Below the pieces are notes generated by a model. It worked only from the letters and a program-made list of their open reading frames with translations, did no database searches and was not told the DNA's origin. A stretch of 64,000 nt of DNA from Macrostomum hystrix (lineage: Eukaryota; Platyhelminthes; Macrostomidae), in the NCBI GenBank assembly GCA_950097015.1, contig CATNEN010000029.1, positions 3,615,501 through 3,679,500 on the forward strand, read 5' to 3'. The position numbers were made by a program, and so were the translations under genes. Position 1 is the first letter of the stretch; the number at the start of each line of letters is the position of its first letter. Positions 35,150 through 49,100 of this stretch are shown piece after piece.

Positions 35150-36963
35150 CCTTGCCTCTCTGAAATTCCTTCAGTGCGCCTTGTTGATCAGCGTTGGTCT
35201 CAAACAAAAAGTTACAACTCGCTTGTCGAATGCTGCGGAAATATCTCTTTAGTCAGTGTTTGAGTTGCGCTCTCTGAGGATTTCTATAGGCTTAGCTTCG
35301 GAACATAAATATTATACGCATGCCCAACTACCCAAAGTTTCCAAAACAAACTCGCCAGGTCTGTTGCTAGGGAGCTACTTCTTTACCCCCCATCCCAGTC
35401 TAAAAATGTAGATGCAGTCTTTCAATAGCACTCTGAATGACAAGCGCTTTAGCAGCATTCTTCTGAGATGGTATCTGGACCAGCCGCAAAGGGGCGAGAC
35501 ACTAAGCTAGCAAAATAATTTTAATTAGCGAGTGTAAAGATGCAACCACTCTTAAAAAATTCTGAATTGAAGGTTCCCATCGCCTCGGAAAAAAGCAGCG
35601 TCCAAGGGAAAGCCATTAACGATGCAGGCAGTGGGGCTAGTAAATTATGCAGCATGCGCCCTCAGTGCTGACAGAGCCTCTGTAACGGGACCTCGGCAAT
35701 AGAATTCTGGCGGCTGCATGGGTTGCTAGCTCAAATTGCCAGTACACAAAGCGAAGACGGTTGGCTTCTTGTTGTGAGAGGTTGCAGAAAACGGGAAAAG
35801 CCGAGTCGCAACGTAGAACAATGCATACAAATTTCCAGTCTCAGGAAGCAGCTCTGCCACGCATAACAGAAGTGAATCCACAGCCCTTACCACCTTAAAC
35901 TAGCTAGCAACCCGTGGTTCTGCACCACGACTTTTTCCTCGCTGCTAAACAAGGCGCCGCCTAAAGGCTACGAAGCACTTTTTTAACTTGGCATTAGCAA
36001 TTTGGAGTTTGTGTACAGAGCCAGCACAATTTAATGGCGCAACCCTAGCTTCTTTGTTTAATTTGCACGTTCGGACCCGCAGTCCTTTTACTCCATCAAT
36101 ATATTAAATAAGATTAGTCGTATAATTTAGTGAAAAAAATAATTTAAGGAGCGCAATTAAATTCTAAACAAAAAACGTATTGAATGTTTTGAAAATTGAA
36201 AGTATAATTTAGACATTTTTCTGTTAAGGATAAAAACGAAGAAAAAAACAAGAAAAACTGTTTACATCTAAAAGATTTTATTATAATCTAATATGTTAAT
36301 AAAAATGTCTCAGGTTGTCGTTGCTTTTCAGGATTAACCATAAAGAAGTACTGAATATTATTTTCACATTAGCCAAACACTTATAATGAAGAAATTTTTA
36401 CGGGATGGTGCAACAGCTGGGCAAGGGGAAATAAAATGAAAAAATTGAAAAATCAGAGCTTCAGTGAGAAATCTAACAAGATATACTAATTGTACTTAAT
36501 TTTATTGCTAGAACTACAGGAAACAAGTTCTGAAATGGTGTTTACAGAAAATTAGCGTGGTAATTGTTGTGGGTTTCGTTACGATTGGAATCTCTGTATT
36601 CGTTACTTCAAGAATACAACAGTAATATTGCAGATAACGATTCATATCACCATAGTCAACGATGTTTATATTTGCCAGATGGGCCATCTTACACTAATTG
36701 TATTGTAATTAATTTTATGTACCGCCGTAATTGTCAATAGGCTTCTGGTGGAATTTTAGGTCCGCAAAAATCTTTTCGTGATTCTTGATCGTACTGCAAT
36801 AGCTTGCATCAAATTAAAAAAAACACTTTTCCTACCTTAGGAAAACGTAAGCTTAACAAAATATGATATGCTTATTTTGTTCGAAGTGCACATAAATGTC
36901 CATACGATTAGTTAAAAAATAGTTTTTAAAAAACTTATAGTTAAAGTTCTCAATCACTACGGC
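35150..36963. other. Intergenic spacer between gene B (3' end) and gene A (5' end)
   Basis: 1.8 kb holding the gene A promoter and the gene B 3' UTR. A TATA-like AT-rich element lies near 35308-35318, about 160 bases upstream of the gene A ATG. I cannot place a transcription start. The 35400-35990 part is GC-richer and non-repetitive to my eye. No other gene was seen. Confidence 0.5.
36501..36506 (-). terminator. Possible polyadenylation signal of gene B
   Basis: AATAAA on the minus strand about 460 bases after the gene B stop codon. Another lies at 36277-36282. Either could serve; AT-rich DNA makes chance matches likely. Confidence 0.3.
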
Positions 36964-37118
36964 TCAAATCTGTGTCTGCGGCTCAGCCGATGGAGAGCTC
37001 AAATTTCGGCGAATCAGATGACTCATTGCGGTATCAAGAGAGTCCACCTGATCCGTGCTCAACCGCTCTTTCGTGTCAACCAGCCTGACCTCGACCTCCT
37101 CAGCCTTCCGCATCCAGT
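36964..37118 (-). CDS. Gene B last exon: C-terminal cytoplasmic tail
   Basis: Encodes about 51 residues ending in TGA: WMRKAEEVEVRLVDTKERLS, DSLDTAMSHLIRRNLSSPSA. It is acidic and heptad-like, compatible with a short coiled coil such as those by which polycystin-1 tails contact polycystin-2 (inference). No EF hand is seen. Confidence 0.75.
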
Positions 37119-40100
37119 CTGAAAGAAATGGGTTTTCGCTGCTGAACAATCAGCGATCAGCGGTACAATCACAGAGCTACCTGCGCTATTCTGAAAGCAC
37201 TCGAATCCACGCGTTCTCATGCATTCTAAGAGCGTAGGTAACTAATTATTAGTTTTTAAGGTTTAACAAAAATGAGAATTTTACCAGCCACGCTGACATC
37301 TCGCACTAAAAAAATTTAGCCCCATCAACCTTCACAGACAATAGAAATAATAATAATAATAATAATTACCGATTACACCTGCACCAATTGGGTTAGACGC
37401 GCAGCCGAAAGCACAGACGCAGCTATTGCGCGGTGCATCCGAGGGCTGCGTACGGCTGTTTAGTCCATGGACTGGGAGGGATGCCACACCCACCCTCAAT
37501 TACAATTGTCGTCTCACGTCTCAGGCTGGTGTTGGCACCCATTTTGCGAGTGGGTAAATCGAAGCAAAACAAGGAAATAAATAGTCTCCGATTAAAGCAC
37601 TGCGCCCTGTAGCCAGTGCCAATTCTATACCAACACAGGTAATTCCAGTGAAAAATAGATCGCGATGTTTTACTCCTGTTTATTTGCAATTTAAACCTAT
37701 TGTATAACTGCCTGTCCAGTGCAACTGCAGCTTGCGAGCGTAAATATGAGTATTTTAAATTGTATATCCTGCCTAAACATGCTGCTTTTCAATTTCGCTC
37801 AGGTAGGACCCTGCCGTCTGCTCGACAACCAGCTCCTTGGTTGTCAGAGACTAAGGGTCGAAAAGTTTCCAGATGACCCATAGCTTCTTGTACTATTTAA
37901 CTATTTATTATTCACTAAGGGAGCAGTAAATAAAAAAATTTCCCCTTTACCGAAAAAAAATTTCCTACCTCGGAGCTATTTATTCATTGAGAGTAACAGC
38001 TCAGTAATATTAATTTATTACACCTGCCCCATTTGGGTCAGATGTGCAGCCAACAGTACAGCCGCAGCTATGGCGCGGCGTATCTGAAGGCTGCGTACAG
38101 CTGTTCAGTCCATGGACTGGAGGGACGCTACATCCTGCGATTGTCCCTGCTAATGTTGGTACCCATTTAACAGCTGGTTGATCTGAAGCAATCCAGAGTT
38201 AAGTTTCTTGCTAAAGGACACAAATTGTTTCAGTAAAGTCGGGAATTGAATCCCGGACCTTCACGCCGTGAGTCCGACGCCCTAAACACTTAGCTAGAAC
38301 CTCCCTAGCTAAGACAATAATGCGAATTGATTACAGTACAAAAATACGCTCGTAATATGAAAAAAAACATTTAGTTCCCTTCAAGAAATGTACTGAAAAT
38401 GTTAACTGAAAGGCAAGTGCAAAGGAGAAAATGAACTGACCGTCTTCCGCTTTTTCGGCATACTCTTCCTGTGGACGGCCCCGCACGATCTTAGTGACAC
38501 TCTCAATGATGTAGTCAATGATCTTGAAGTCCTCCTCATCTGGAGCTGTCTCCATCTCGGCTCTAACCTCTTCATAGCTGTCGTTTAAGATCGCTACGAA
38601 CATGTTCAGCACGATGTACATGATGAAGGTGATGTACGCAAGGAAAACCATTCTGGCCAACAAGCCGTTACGCACGATGTAGCTGACGTCGAATTTTCCC
38701 AACATTGCGGAGAACTGAGTGATCATTGACAAGTGTACAGAACGAAACGGTTTTTTCCAGTGTTCCGAGAATCAGATACAGACACAGCGTGAATGCCATA
38801 AACACGACCATGAAGACCCAGAAAAACGAGCGCAGTTGGTTCAGTGATCGGGTCAGCGTGCCGAGCAGGTGGTTGAGATTTCGACTGAAGCGAACCATAT
38901 TTAAAAATGAGACCTGTACCAGGAATGTGGCTGCACCGAGAAGGTAGAAGAAGGTCTCATTCAAGTACATGACGTATCGCAGGTTCGTGCTGAGTCCCGA
39001 AGCGTTCTGCATTGCCTCCAGTGACGTCACAGTCGCCATCGAGCGCAACACATAGAATCCAGCTGCTCCAACCAGACAAACAAATGCAGCAACGGTGTAG
39101 ATATTCCACGGGCTCTTTAGGTAGTCCCAGCCTTCTCTCTTCAGGTCCAAGAAAATCTTCACTAACATGCCAAGTGTGAGCAGACCAGTCAGGATCTCAG
39201 TGATCAGAGCAAACAGAGACCGAGAATGCCAACGTATCTGAAAAGTTGTGAAATTATATTCGATAATTTGTATTCAGGAAAGCTACTTTTGAAACAGCCA
39301 GTTCATTTGCAAGACAGAAAAAAACATATTTTGATTAAAACACACCTGTACAACTTGGTGGTGTAGAGTTGAGCCACAGACTGAGCACCTCCATATGCAA
39401 AGAACTCGGTCGCAAGCGTCACTGAAGTAAACAGGTTGACGTCTGGATAAAACAAGTCCAGCTCTACAAACACTGTTCGCGTGTAGTTGTCAATCCAATT
39501 GGTTGAGTTCAGCTGCTGCACCAAAGTCATTGCTTCGGCAAACTTGTTTGACATCACAGCTGTGTAGCCTCCTCCGGCATACATGTGCAGAGCACCCCAA
39601 AACGGCAAGCTGTTTGTTCGCTTCGCACTCAGACCAAGGAAAGCCAAGTCAAGAGCACTGACACTGTCTGTGAAGTTGCAATCACGCTGCACCTTCCAGC
39701 CAGGGTAGAAGCACTGTCGATTGTCTGCCTCAAAACTATAGTCGGCAGACTTGGCAACAGCCAGGACATCCACCGGACGAATGCGCAACTGACGCAGAGT
39801 AGCGTGGCCCAGGCGAAAGCCAACCAAATCGGCTATAAACTTGCTTCGCGCAGAAGTCAGGTTCTGTCCGAGTGCCTCAACAGGGAACAGGCGAGGCAGC
39901 AGTGTGCTCTGCAAATACACGAAGTAGTCGGCTGCCGTTTTCACATTCTCCAATCCTGTGGCGGGCACTTTCGGATTGCTTGGCTTGTAAAGGTGATTCT
40001 TGATGTTTGCGTGCAGATTGTAGGTGCATGGGTCCAGATTTCCATAGCAGATGCAGTACAACAAAGCCAGAAGAAGGAAGCTTCCGACAATCTCAATTGA

Positions 40101-43100
40101 AGTGCGCTTTGCCTTTGATCTCAGCTTGTTGTTTTGGTCGTTCTCTTCGATCTCGTGAATGTAGCGAAATCCGTCTGAAGGGTTAATCGTTTAAAAATTT
40201 GATATTTCCGTTTTTACGCATATATGTTTAACAACGATGTCAAACAACGATGTTAAACATAAATCATAAATCATAATCATGACGCTATCAGTGCCGAATA
40301 ATAAATCTTACCAATCATCTGTTCAGGGTGTCTGTATCTCACTCGAATGAAGTCCATGTCTTTTGCGTCATAATCCTTTCTCATCAGTACAGATATGATC
40401 AGACCGATGGCCAGAACCTACAGTACCAATTTGAAATGTTGGTGATAATAAATGGCTACCAGTGAATGTTCAGCCCTAAAGCAAGCCAGCAACAAAGTAA
40501 GAAATCGAGTGCCGCAAACCCACCTTCAACGGTTGAATGAGCAGCATCGACTGGAAGAGAGACAGGAAGAATGCCGCGAGCCACTCCTCCGACTTGGTCT
40601 TGCCCAGTCCATTGCGTAGAACACGATGAAGACACCAGCACCAACAATGCTGCCAATAACCAGCACCCAGCCAATGTACTGGAACCAGTGTGGTAGCTGG
40701 AACTTTTTAGCTCTCTTTCGCTTGTTCTCTGGCATTCGTAGCGGAGTGCTAACGCTGTCCTCACAAAGTCTATCCAACAATTCAATTATCATTGGGAAAG
40801 GTCTGCTGCTCTGATTGATCGTCAGCTTCTCCAGAATCGTCAGCCATGTCATGAGCATCACAGCCATTGATTACACGGTATCGGCTGATGTCTTTTTGCC
40901 GCCTCCTCACAGTGCGATGTTGCTGTTTCCTCCTTCTCTGACAGATCGACTGATGAAATATTCGGATCAGCGTACTCTGAACGCTTCCGGATCACATCTA
41001 AAAGCTCACTCGACTTGAACACGCTTCGCCGACTTCAGGAAGAATATTGTGATGGCTGCCGTGACAGGTACGACACACAGAGCACCGAGGACAGATGTGA
41101 AGAGTGCGTTTAGTGAGAAGCTGATTGGACCGATGTGTATTTTCGCACTTGCATTCGGGCCACTCTCAGCCACTCCGTACCACATCGCGTTAGCTATCAT
41201 TGTCATGAAGAGGATGCTGAAACAGACGCCCAACCGTTGCAGTCGGCTAAAGTTTGTGTCTGTCTTGCGAGACATTAGCGACATCCACAGATGATCGTCT
41301 GTCATCTTTCGCGACAGATTATTGCGTACCAGACCATGCGAGTATGCGATGTCTTCTCTCGTAGCCAGCTTCAACACGACAGGTGTCGTCTCGGAGTCTT
41401 CGTCCACAAAGCCATTGTGAATGAAGAAGTACCTGTAAGTGTTAAATGTCGAGAAATTACAGCATTTCGGATTTTCAAGAAAATAATACAAAAATGAATG
41501 TTTCTTTGTGTACGCCTGTATATGATTACTTAGCATTGTAGAGCCTGTCAGTGACGATGATGCGGTTCAAGAACCAATCGCATTTCTCTGCATAACCTGA
41601 GCCGTCGTGCCAGATCATCATATACTTGATGTCACCCAGGTGCCGATCGCAAGTCATGATGAAATGGTTGATGGCCCCATCAGTGAAGTTCTGAAAATCA
41701 ATGAGAAAAAAATGTTATGTATCATCATTATGTATGATAAAAGAAAAAATGTGCACTCGAACCTGACGAATTCCGTCGTCGAGGCGTCGACACGCTGCAC
41801 GACTTTCTGTGCCCACCAGAGAAAAGTAGATGGCCGACTCAGTTCCGCTGTTTTTTGCTAGCTCCTGTGTACACGTCCAGAAGGTAGCGGTTCGGTCTGG
41901 AGCAGTCGTCTGTCAGCGGCAAATACTCAAACTAAAACAGTGATGTGAAAGAATCGACACGAAAACATGTAAGGTCCTATAAGAATACTCAATTTCTGGC
42001 AAAATTTTCAGACCCACTCACCATTTTCGAATCCTTCTTGTCAAGTCTGCGCAGGATGACGGCCAGAGGAATGAAGAGGCACCAGAGAGCAATTACTGTG
42101 CTGAGAACAACCGCTGCCTCTGCCAGCTTTCCTTGCCAGTTGTCAAACAATTTGCCAAAAATCAATCAAATTCGGGGTCAGGTTGATACCCACTCCAAGA
42201 CTGCCAAACAGGTTGCTGCGAAACACGGGTTTGGTTTGGAGTTCCCTTCTCTAGAGGCAAGCAGTTTGCCTCTGGTAAAGGCAGCCAGCGATTAAAAGCT
42301 TCTTCCCAACGCTGACATGAGTGACGCACCATGCTAAAGTTGTAGGCCAAGTACGGGGTCTGAGCACATCACTGCTGCTGAGCTGTCTTTGTAGCAGCCA
42401 CGCCGCCTCACACCGATATAGTGCACGCCGGATGTGTTGAGAAATCCCCGAGGTAGATAAAACATGGTCTGGTACTGCCACAAGTCACTGCTACTCAGTG
42501 TGCTCGGATCGATGCCATGGGCCTCAGTCAAGTTGTTCGGTGGAATCGGAATCAGCATCGACATGCTAGAATTGTCAGGTGTCGGCAGGTAGTCAGACTG
42601 AACCATGACATCAAACAGATGACTCGGGTTAAGTGGAACCACAGTCACTTGAAGCAGCTCTGTCTCACTCACTACTCGGAAGCTGTGGTAAAACATGAGC
42701 CATTTGTCTTCCGGTGTGCGATTAACCTGCAAGACCTCCGGCGGAGCAGTTGCCTAAGCTCAGCTCGAACGGTTCGACTGTGTCCGCAAGCGTTGCCGCT
42801 CGACGTTTTCGTGAGTGACTGCTTGACGCAGCTGAGCAGTTTTCACGCTTGAGAATCATGACGCTGGATTTGACATTCTTTGCTGAAGACTGCCACACAT
42901 ACGGGTTGTTTGTGGCAAACACAGCTTTCACGTTGCAACCATCGTTGCCAGTTGCTGGTAATGAAATTTCACCAAAGCTCGACTTTAACGTCACATTCAT
43001 GTCTCCACTGTCGCCCATTCGCCGTCCGACTGCGGCCATGGGCGGTGTCACTGAATGAATACTCGCCGTTGGCCGTGTCTTGGATCACCATGCTGGTCAC

Positions 43101-46100
43101 TTCGTCGATTTTGTTGAGAACGGTATCAATTACTCTTTTCGCTCTCGAGTTCAACCTCTGTGACTGCATTCGACAATGCAGCACCGCTCAGTGAAGTTGT
43201 GGTCGCATCGAAAGGCAATGCAGTTGTCGTTCCGACATCCTGCACTGTGACCGTACAGTTCTCGAGCGTTTCATTGGACAATCCGCCACACAGAGTCGCT
43301 AGTCGACTGTTCTCCACCTTGACTGTTGCATCTGACGCTTGCCAGATGTTTGATCCGGTTTTTACAAAGTCTAAAATGCAGCAAAGGCCGATGCGAGAAC
43401 TAACTTTAAGGAGAAAGCAAAAAAGTCATTATACGAACTACTCGTAATTTCATTATTTTTTGCACAAGCAGAATTTCAAATGTCATCTTCAGCATAGTCC
43501 GTAGACTTCACCTTCTCCCATGGTAGTACCGATTAATAGAACTCATGTTGGACTTCAAAGTTCGATAGTTTCCAGTTAGGCTTGAAAACTTATCGACGAC
43601 GACTTCCTGTTGTGAACGTAATACTTTATCATGAATAATTACTATTTGAAAATCTCAAATTAAAACAAAAATTTACTAAATAGCTTTGAAAAATCTTACT
43701 TGAGAATTGAGAGTAACCTGATCAACTCGGAGTACAGAATTTCGCAGCAGCTCGTTGTTTGCTCCAGTGAGTCGGGTCGCATTCACGGTGAAGTTTGCGA
43801 TCACGTTAATAAATTGCGTTCGTTGCTGCAATAATACGAGCGTATCACAATTTAATCAGATTTAATTTAAACCGAAACTTAAGAAAACCGAAAGCGTTTC
43901 ACTGTAAAAAAACGAGGGAATGTACTTACCTGTGTCATCTTTACTCGGAAGCTCTCTCTTGACTCTGCAGGTTGAGTTGGCACCCTCTGCCTCTTCGTTC
44001 TTGACCGTTCATCAATGAGCCGACGCACAGTAGAGTGTGTAGAAGCCCCTTGTTGATCCCCTTTTCCTAAATACTTGTTTAGCTCAGGACTGCTCCACTC
44101 AGAATGTCAGATATGTTTTGAACGAGTACCTCAGGTGGAACAGGAGGGGGCTTAACCTGCAACGAATGGATTTCAGGAGAAACGTTACTCCAAGTAAAGC
44201 TGATGGTTTTCGCCTGCGAATCACTTACGTAGACATTGAAGACGTAGTCCTTTCTGTCACCAAGAGGGTCATAGATGTAAGCAATGAGATCAGCAGCGAA
44301 ATTATCCGTCGGTGAGCCGACCTGGGAAGAATATCTCTGGAGGCGTGGTCAAATCTCCATAGAAAAGAAGATTCGCTCGTCGGCTGCCCTTACTGCTGAA
44401 TCCGATACTCATAGGTCAAGTGCCCGGTGCTTGTATGAACTCTCTCCAGCCTGAGCAATTGATTTGGAACTTTGTCTCCATGGCGATTCCCCTTAGAGGA
44501 TTGACGCTGCAGTTTCCACCCAATGGAGGACTGTTAACAATGAACTCCAACTGATCGGTGACCGAGGACGCTTCTTGACCCTCATTGTAGGCTGTCACAT
44601 TGATAAAGTAGAAGCTGCCGTTCACAAGAGTAGAACTTGTTCCTTATCAAGTGCTGTTCGTAAAACGCCTAAAAATTTTTTTAGATTGGAATGGCGTTTA
44701 AACCAAAATGTCCATTGAAAATTTGTGTTTCAGGTTCAAAAGGCATTACCTCCTTTCGTGAATTCCGCGAGATTGTCATCTGCAGCAGTGCCCTGTCGAC
44801 GCATTCTCCAACGGTATTGGAGTGGCTGAAACTTGTGCCCACAATAAAGATTCGTGCAATCACTTGATATTCAAGGTCATGCAGAGATGTGATCTTGGAA
44901 TCACAATTCCGAACGCAACTGAAAAAGCAAAAACACTAAAATTGCAAGACAAGCAAAAGCAGTCATTGCGTAATTTGAGATCAAATCACTTACACCATCT
45001 TGATCGGTCGGCGCCTTTTGTGGTCTCACTCGGAGAGATTTCTCACAATACTGCCACCTCGTGTCCTTGTACACAATCATTCTGAACAGGTACGTCCGAT
45101 TGGGCAAGAAGTCGTAGCTGTTTCCATTGAAGCGACCCGCGGTAGCGCTGTCACCTTTGTGAATGATTCCTGCTCCGTTGCCATAACAACCGCGATAGTT
45201 CTCAACACCCTGCTCAACTGGAAGTGGTATAATCGCAGTCAGATTAAACGGCTGCGATGAGTTCTCGGACAGCTGTAGGCACACCCAAGTGAACGTCATT
45301 CCTGTGTGATTTCCAGGCTCAACATCGGTAATCTCGAACGTGGTTGCTAGCCATGAAAATAAAACCTTTCGTTGTATTCCACTTCTGATGGTCCATCGAT
45401 TCCAGTACACTCTAGTGGTGTTTTGATCAATCTCGAGATAAAAGTTCAGCTCTGTGGACACTGGTGGTTGCACTTGGAGCCATGGACAAATTAAGCAGAA
45501 CATTGTAGACTCCGTACCACAGAGTTCGCTCAGGCAGCGAAATTGTGAATGAGTCTGCCAGATTTCTGAGGGCTGTGGCTCCACTTGTGTGATCTAATAT
45601 TCTCCAATACCTCCATGTGTTTTGAGTCTTTGTGCAGTTCAGGTCAGCCATCGCTTCTACACTAAAGGCCACAGAGCGCCGAAGAACGAGTCTTTTTTCT
45701 GGTCTCGAGGCGTTAGAACTGTTCCATTGAATGTAAAATTCAGTCCTGGCATCAAAGCAAAGCCAATCCAAAACCACTGCAATGTTTTCCGCTGTGTCAT
45801 TGCTGACACATGATTGAAAGCAAACACACTTGCAGAGTAGCTCCATAACCATGGGTACAAGTGTAGTAAATACAATTTTTTGTGTCCAGATACGAAAATC
45901 TCTGTAAAATTCATGCTGTGGCTTCTGGCATAGGGCTCACAGAGTTTCGGAATGCCAAAGCACGACCAGCTGATCGATCCCCAAACGTCACAACGAAGCA
46001 ACCATTGGTGCCGAATCTGGTAATGTTCAGCACGAATGTGGTTGCATTGTAGTTCAGAACACTGCCATTGTTGTAGAACGCACCGATAATCACAGCATCA

Positions 46101-49100
46101 AGGATGATCGCGACTGGTGTAGTTGTGAAGCGCCAGTCAAGGAGATTTGAACAGTTCACAGTGAAATTGCGCAAGCCAATGGCTGCTCGAGGAAACGAAA
46201 CTTCACTGTAGTCACTCTTGTTCCCATCCAGGTAGTCAATATATCGATAGAGACTTCCGAAGCCAGTAAAGTCAAACGAGCAGTGCATGTTAGTAACAGG
46301 GTAGCAGGGATGTGTGAGCCAGAAGCCTACAGTGGCAGGCGTGTACAGTACGCTTCTGTTGTATACTATCGTTGGACATGTCACTGGGTCGAGGATGATG
46401 ATGGGACCAATCGAGGCGCTCAGAGAGTTAAGCGTGTTCCACACAGTCAGATTCACTGTGTAGTTTCCAACTTTTGTAAAGTTGTGCTTCACGGCGAGGT
46501 CTTTGTCCACTGCAAACAGCGACGGGTGCGTGTAGTTTTCCACTGGCGAGTCGTCTCCGAAATTGAAGCTGAAAAGCACGTTTGATCCATTGAGCAACTT
46601 TGATATGATATCCACTGTTGTCATTCTATGCTCAAGTAGTGTTGAATGCAGACTTAGTCCGAAATGCGCTCCTCGCAAGATAGGTTAGACACGACAGATG
46701 CTCGCGAAACCAGATTCCAGCATGACACCAGGACGCTCACCGGTGTGCCAATCATTGAGCGCTGGCACAAAAGTTGCTGTGGCTGACTGGTAGAGTTTAC
46801 CCAGCTTAGCTCAAAATGAGAACTGGCAAACGAAACCAGACACGAAACGTGGGTTGGGAATGGAGTCAATGGGTGGGTGACGTCGATGCCAAATCGTCCA
46901 TCGGGAACCTGAACACTCAAAGGAGCTGTCAGCACTAACCTCTGCAGAATGTGTTGCACGGTTACATTTCTCACATAGACGGTTTTCCTGGTGTGGAAAT
47001 TAAATGCCGTCACCTGGACATCGTACACTCCATGGTTTGGATAGTTCCATATGTAAGCATCTGATGTGTCAGCCGATAGTCTGGAGTTGTCAGCTACTGT
47101 CACGTTCCGTCCATCACCCACAAGAATTATATAGGAAACATGTGTGCCCGTCGCCAGGCTGATATTGGCCATCGAGTCTTCTGTTGAGCGATAGAGTGTG
47201 TTGTTCAAGAACACTGTCAGACCTGTTATGTTTTCTTGCTTCATCACATAGAATGTTCGGTTAAAGTTGTAGAACTGGTTCCAGCAAGTACATTGGTCCA
47301 CACGAACGGCTCGTCGACGACATAAGCCAAAGTCACAACTTGAGGTACATAGCGAGGCACTGTGAGCTGCACATACGTGATGCGATCTGTTTCTGTCTCC
47401 ATGCTGCAGTTGATGATGAGATGTGAATATCTTGAGCCATTTGTCATCCGAAATGTGAAGCTCACGTTGATCGGAACGGCATATGGATAGTATTGATAGC
47501 TGATATCTAGGAAGTCGACCAGCTCGGGCACAACATTGATTGCATTCGAAATAATGACTTCGTTGACTTCGTTCCACATGCGACAAGTGACATTGAAGCG
47601 ACCGACATCGCTCCTGTAGTCATAGTACGTATCGAATCCCATGGAATAGAAGCTTGCAATGTGATTCCGTTGTGCCCAGTTCCAACGATAGCTTGCTCCA
47701 GTGGCGTAGCTAATGTTCACGTCGATTGTTGATGCTACGTCCCAGTGCGCCGAGGCCATGAAAGTCTCGCCTAAGCGGACTGTGCTTTCTGACAAGACGC
47801 ATGTGGCATTTGTGACTGGGACACCTGGGCATATCAGGGCTCCAGACAATTGTCGGCATAAAACATTGTTGGACGCGTCCTCCTCAATGAATGAAGCTGC
47901 GACAGTGCGATTAAAAATGACGCAGTACTTGGTCATGTTCTCACAGTTTGTTAGTGAGACATTAAACATTGCCTGACAAGTGAAATTCACTGTGCTGTTG
48001 GGATCAAGTCTCTGCTGCTGTTGATCGACACTGCAGCTCTGCCATATCGCACTAGCGTGAAGTCTCATGTTGTCAGAGGCAAGGAAGATTGTGGGCATGA
48101 AGTTTCGTCGGTTGCCAGTCACTTCAGTCACGTGAAGTCCATTCACGTGACTCAGGGTAGAATTCCAGTAAATCAATGTGTTGTAGCGAGACAACCAAGA
48201 GCTGTTCTGTGCTGACAGATAGACTGAGCTCACGGCCGTATCAATAAAAGGTGCGCAGTTCATGCTGATGGGTTGACAAAGAATGTTATTGCTCGGCACA
48301 GTTTCTGTGAAGCTGGAGTTTTCACCGTTTGTACTCGATACACAAATGTGTGTTGTCAGTTCACACAGAGTTAGTTTAAAGTCGAAACCCCCAGACAAAC
48401 GGAAGCTCAGAGACTGTCCGATGGAGAGTCCGCGCTGCACTTCGGTCAGATTCGATGTCAGATTCGAAGTAACAATCACATTCGAGTCGAGACACGAAGC
48501 ATTGTTGGAACAGTTGGATGACATCAGATAGGCAGTGAATACAAAGTTCTCATCTAGGTCTTGGACTGCACGAATGTCATATGCACCCGAGTTCGCTTGA
48601 ACAGTCACCAAAAGACCAAAGTCATTATGAATGGATCTGGTAAAGACTTTCGGGTTTGAGGAAGTGATGCCGAAAGCAGTCACTCGAGTGTCTGTGTTAG
48701 GCTGACAATTGCGTATTGATGTGATGGACGAGCAGCCACCATTGTTTGTATAGTTGAGATCGCGATAGTACGAGTCGTCAGAGTTGACGACGGCAACGCA
48801 CAAATATGAGCACGCTTTGCATCTGCTTCCAGTTGGAAGCTGAACTGTTCCAGATATCATGAATGTAAGATTTAGTCCGATGGCACCGTAGGCTGCTTGG
48901 TCACCGTCTAGGACCTGCATGTAGCCAGCTCTAAAGTAGTCAGCTAATGGATCTGGATACAGCGATGTCAGCTCGGACCACATATACACGCTAAAGTTGT
49001 AATTGATATTCGGAGGAGACACTGACGTGATGTTGGCAGTTCCATTTCGTACTTTTAGAGTTAGACTTTGGTTAAAGTTTTTCCTGAACGAGCGCACAAA

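Larger units (their letters stand above)
37119..38440 (-). other. Last intron of gene B, SINE-rich
   Basis: 1.3 kb with two copies of one SINE family (37345-37660 and 38015-38312) and an ATT microsatellite. No exon found. Confidence 0.6.

Noticed and set aside
38232-38312. Candidate Leu/Ser-type tRNA gene
   Set aside because: A repeat body shared with 37377-37560 is attached directly, so it is a SINE head.
39585-40100. Plus-strand 171-codon ORF
   Set aside because: Antisense shadow of the polycystin-loop exon, which is unmistakable on the other strand.
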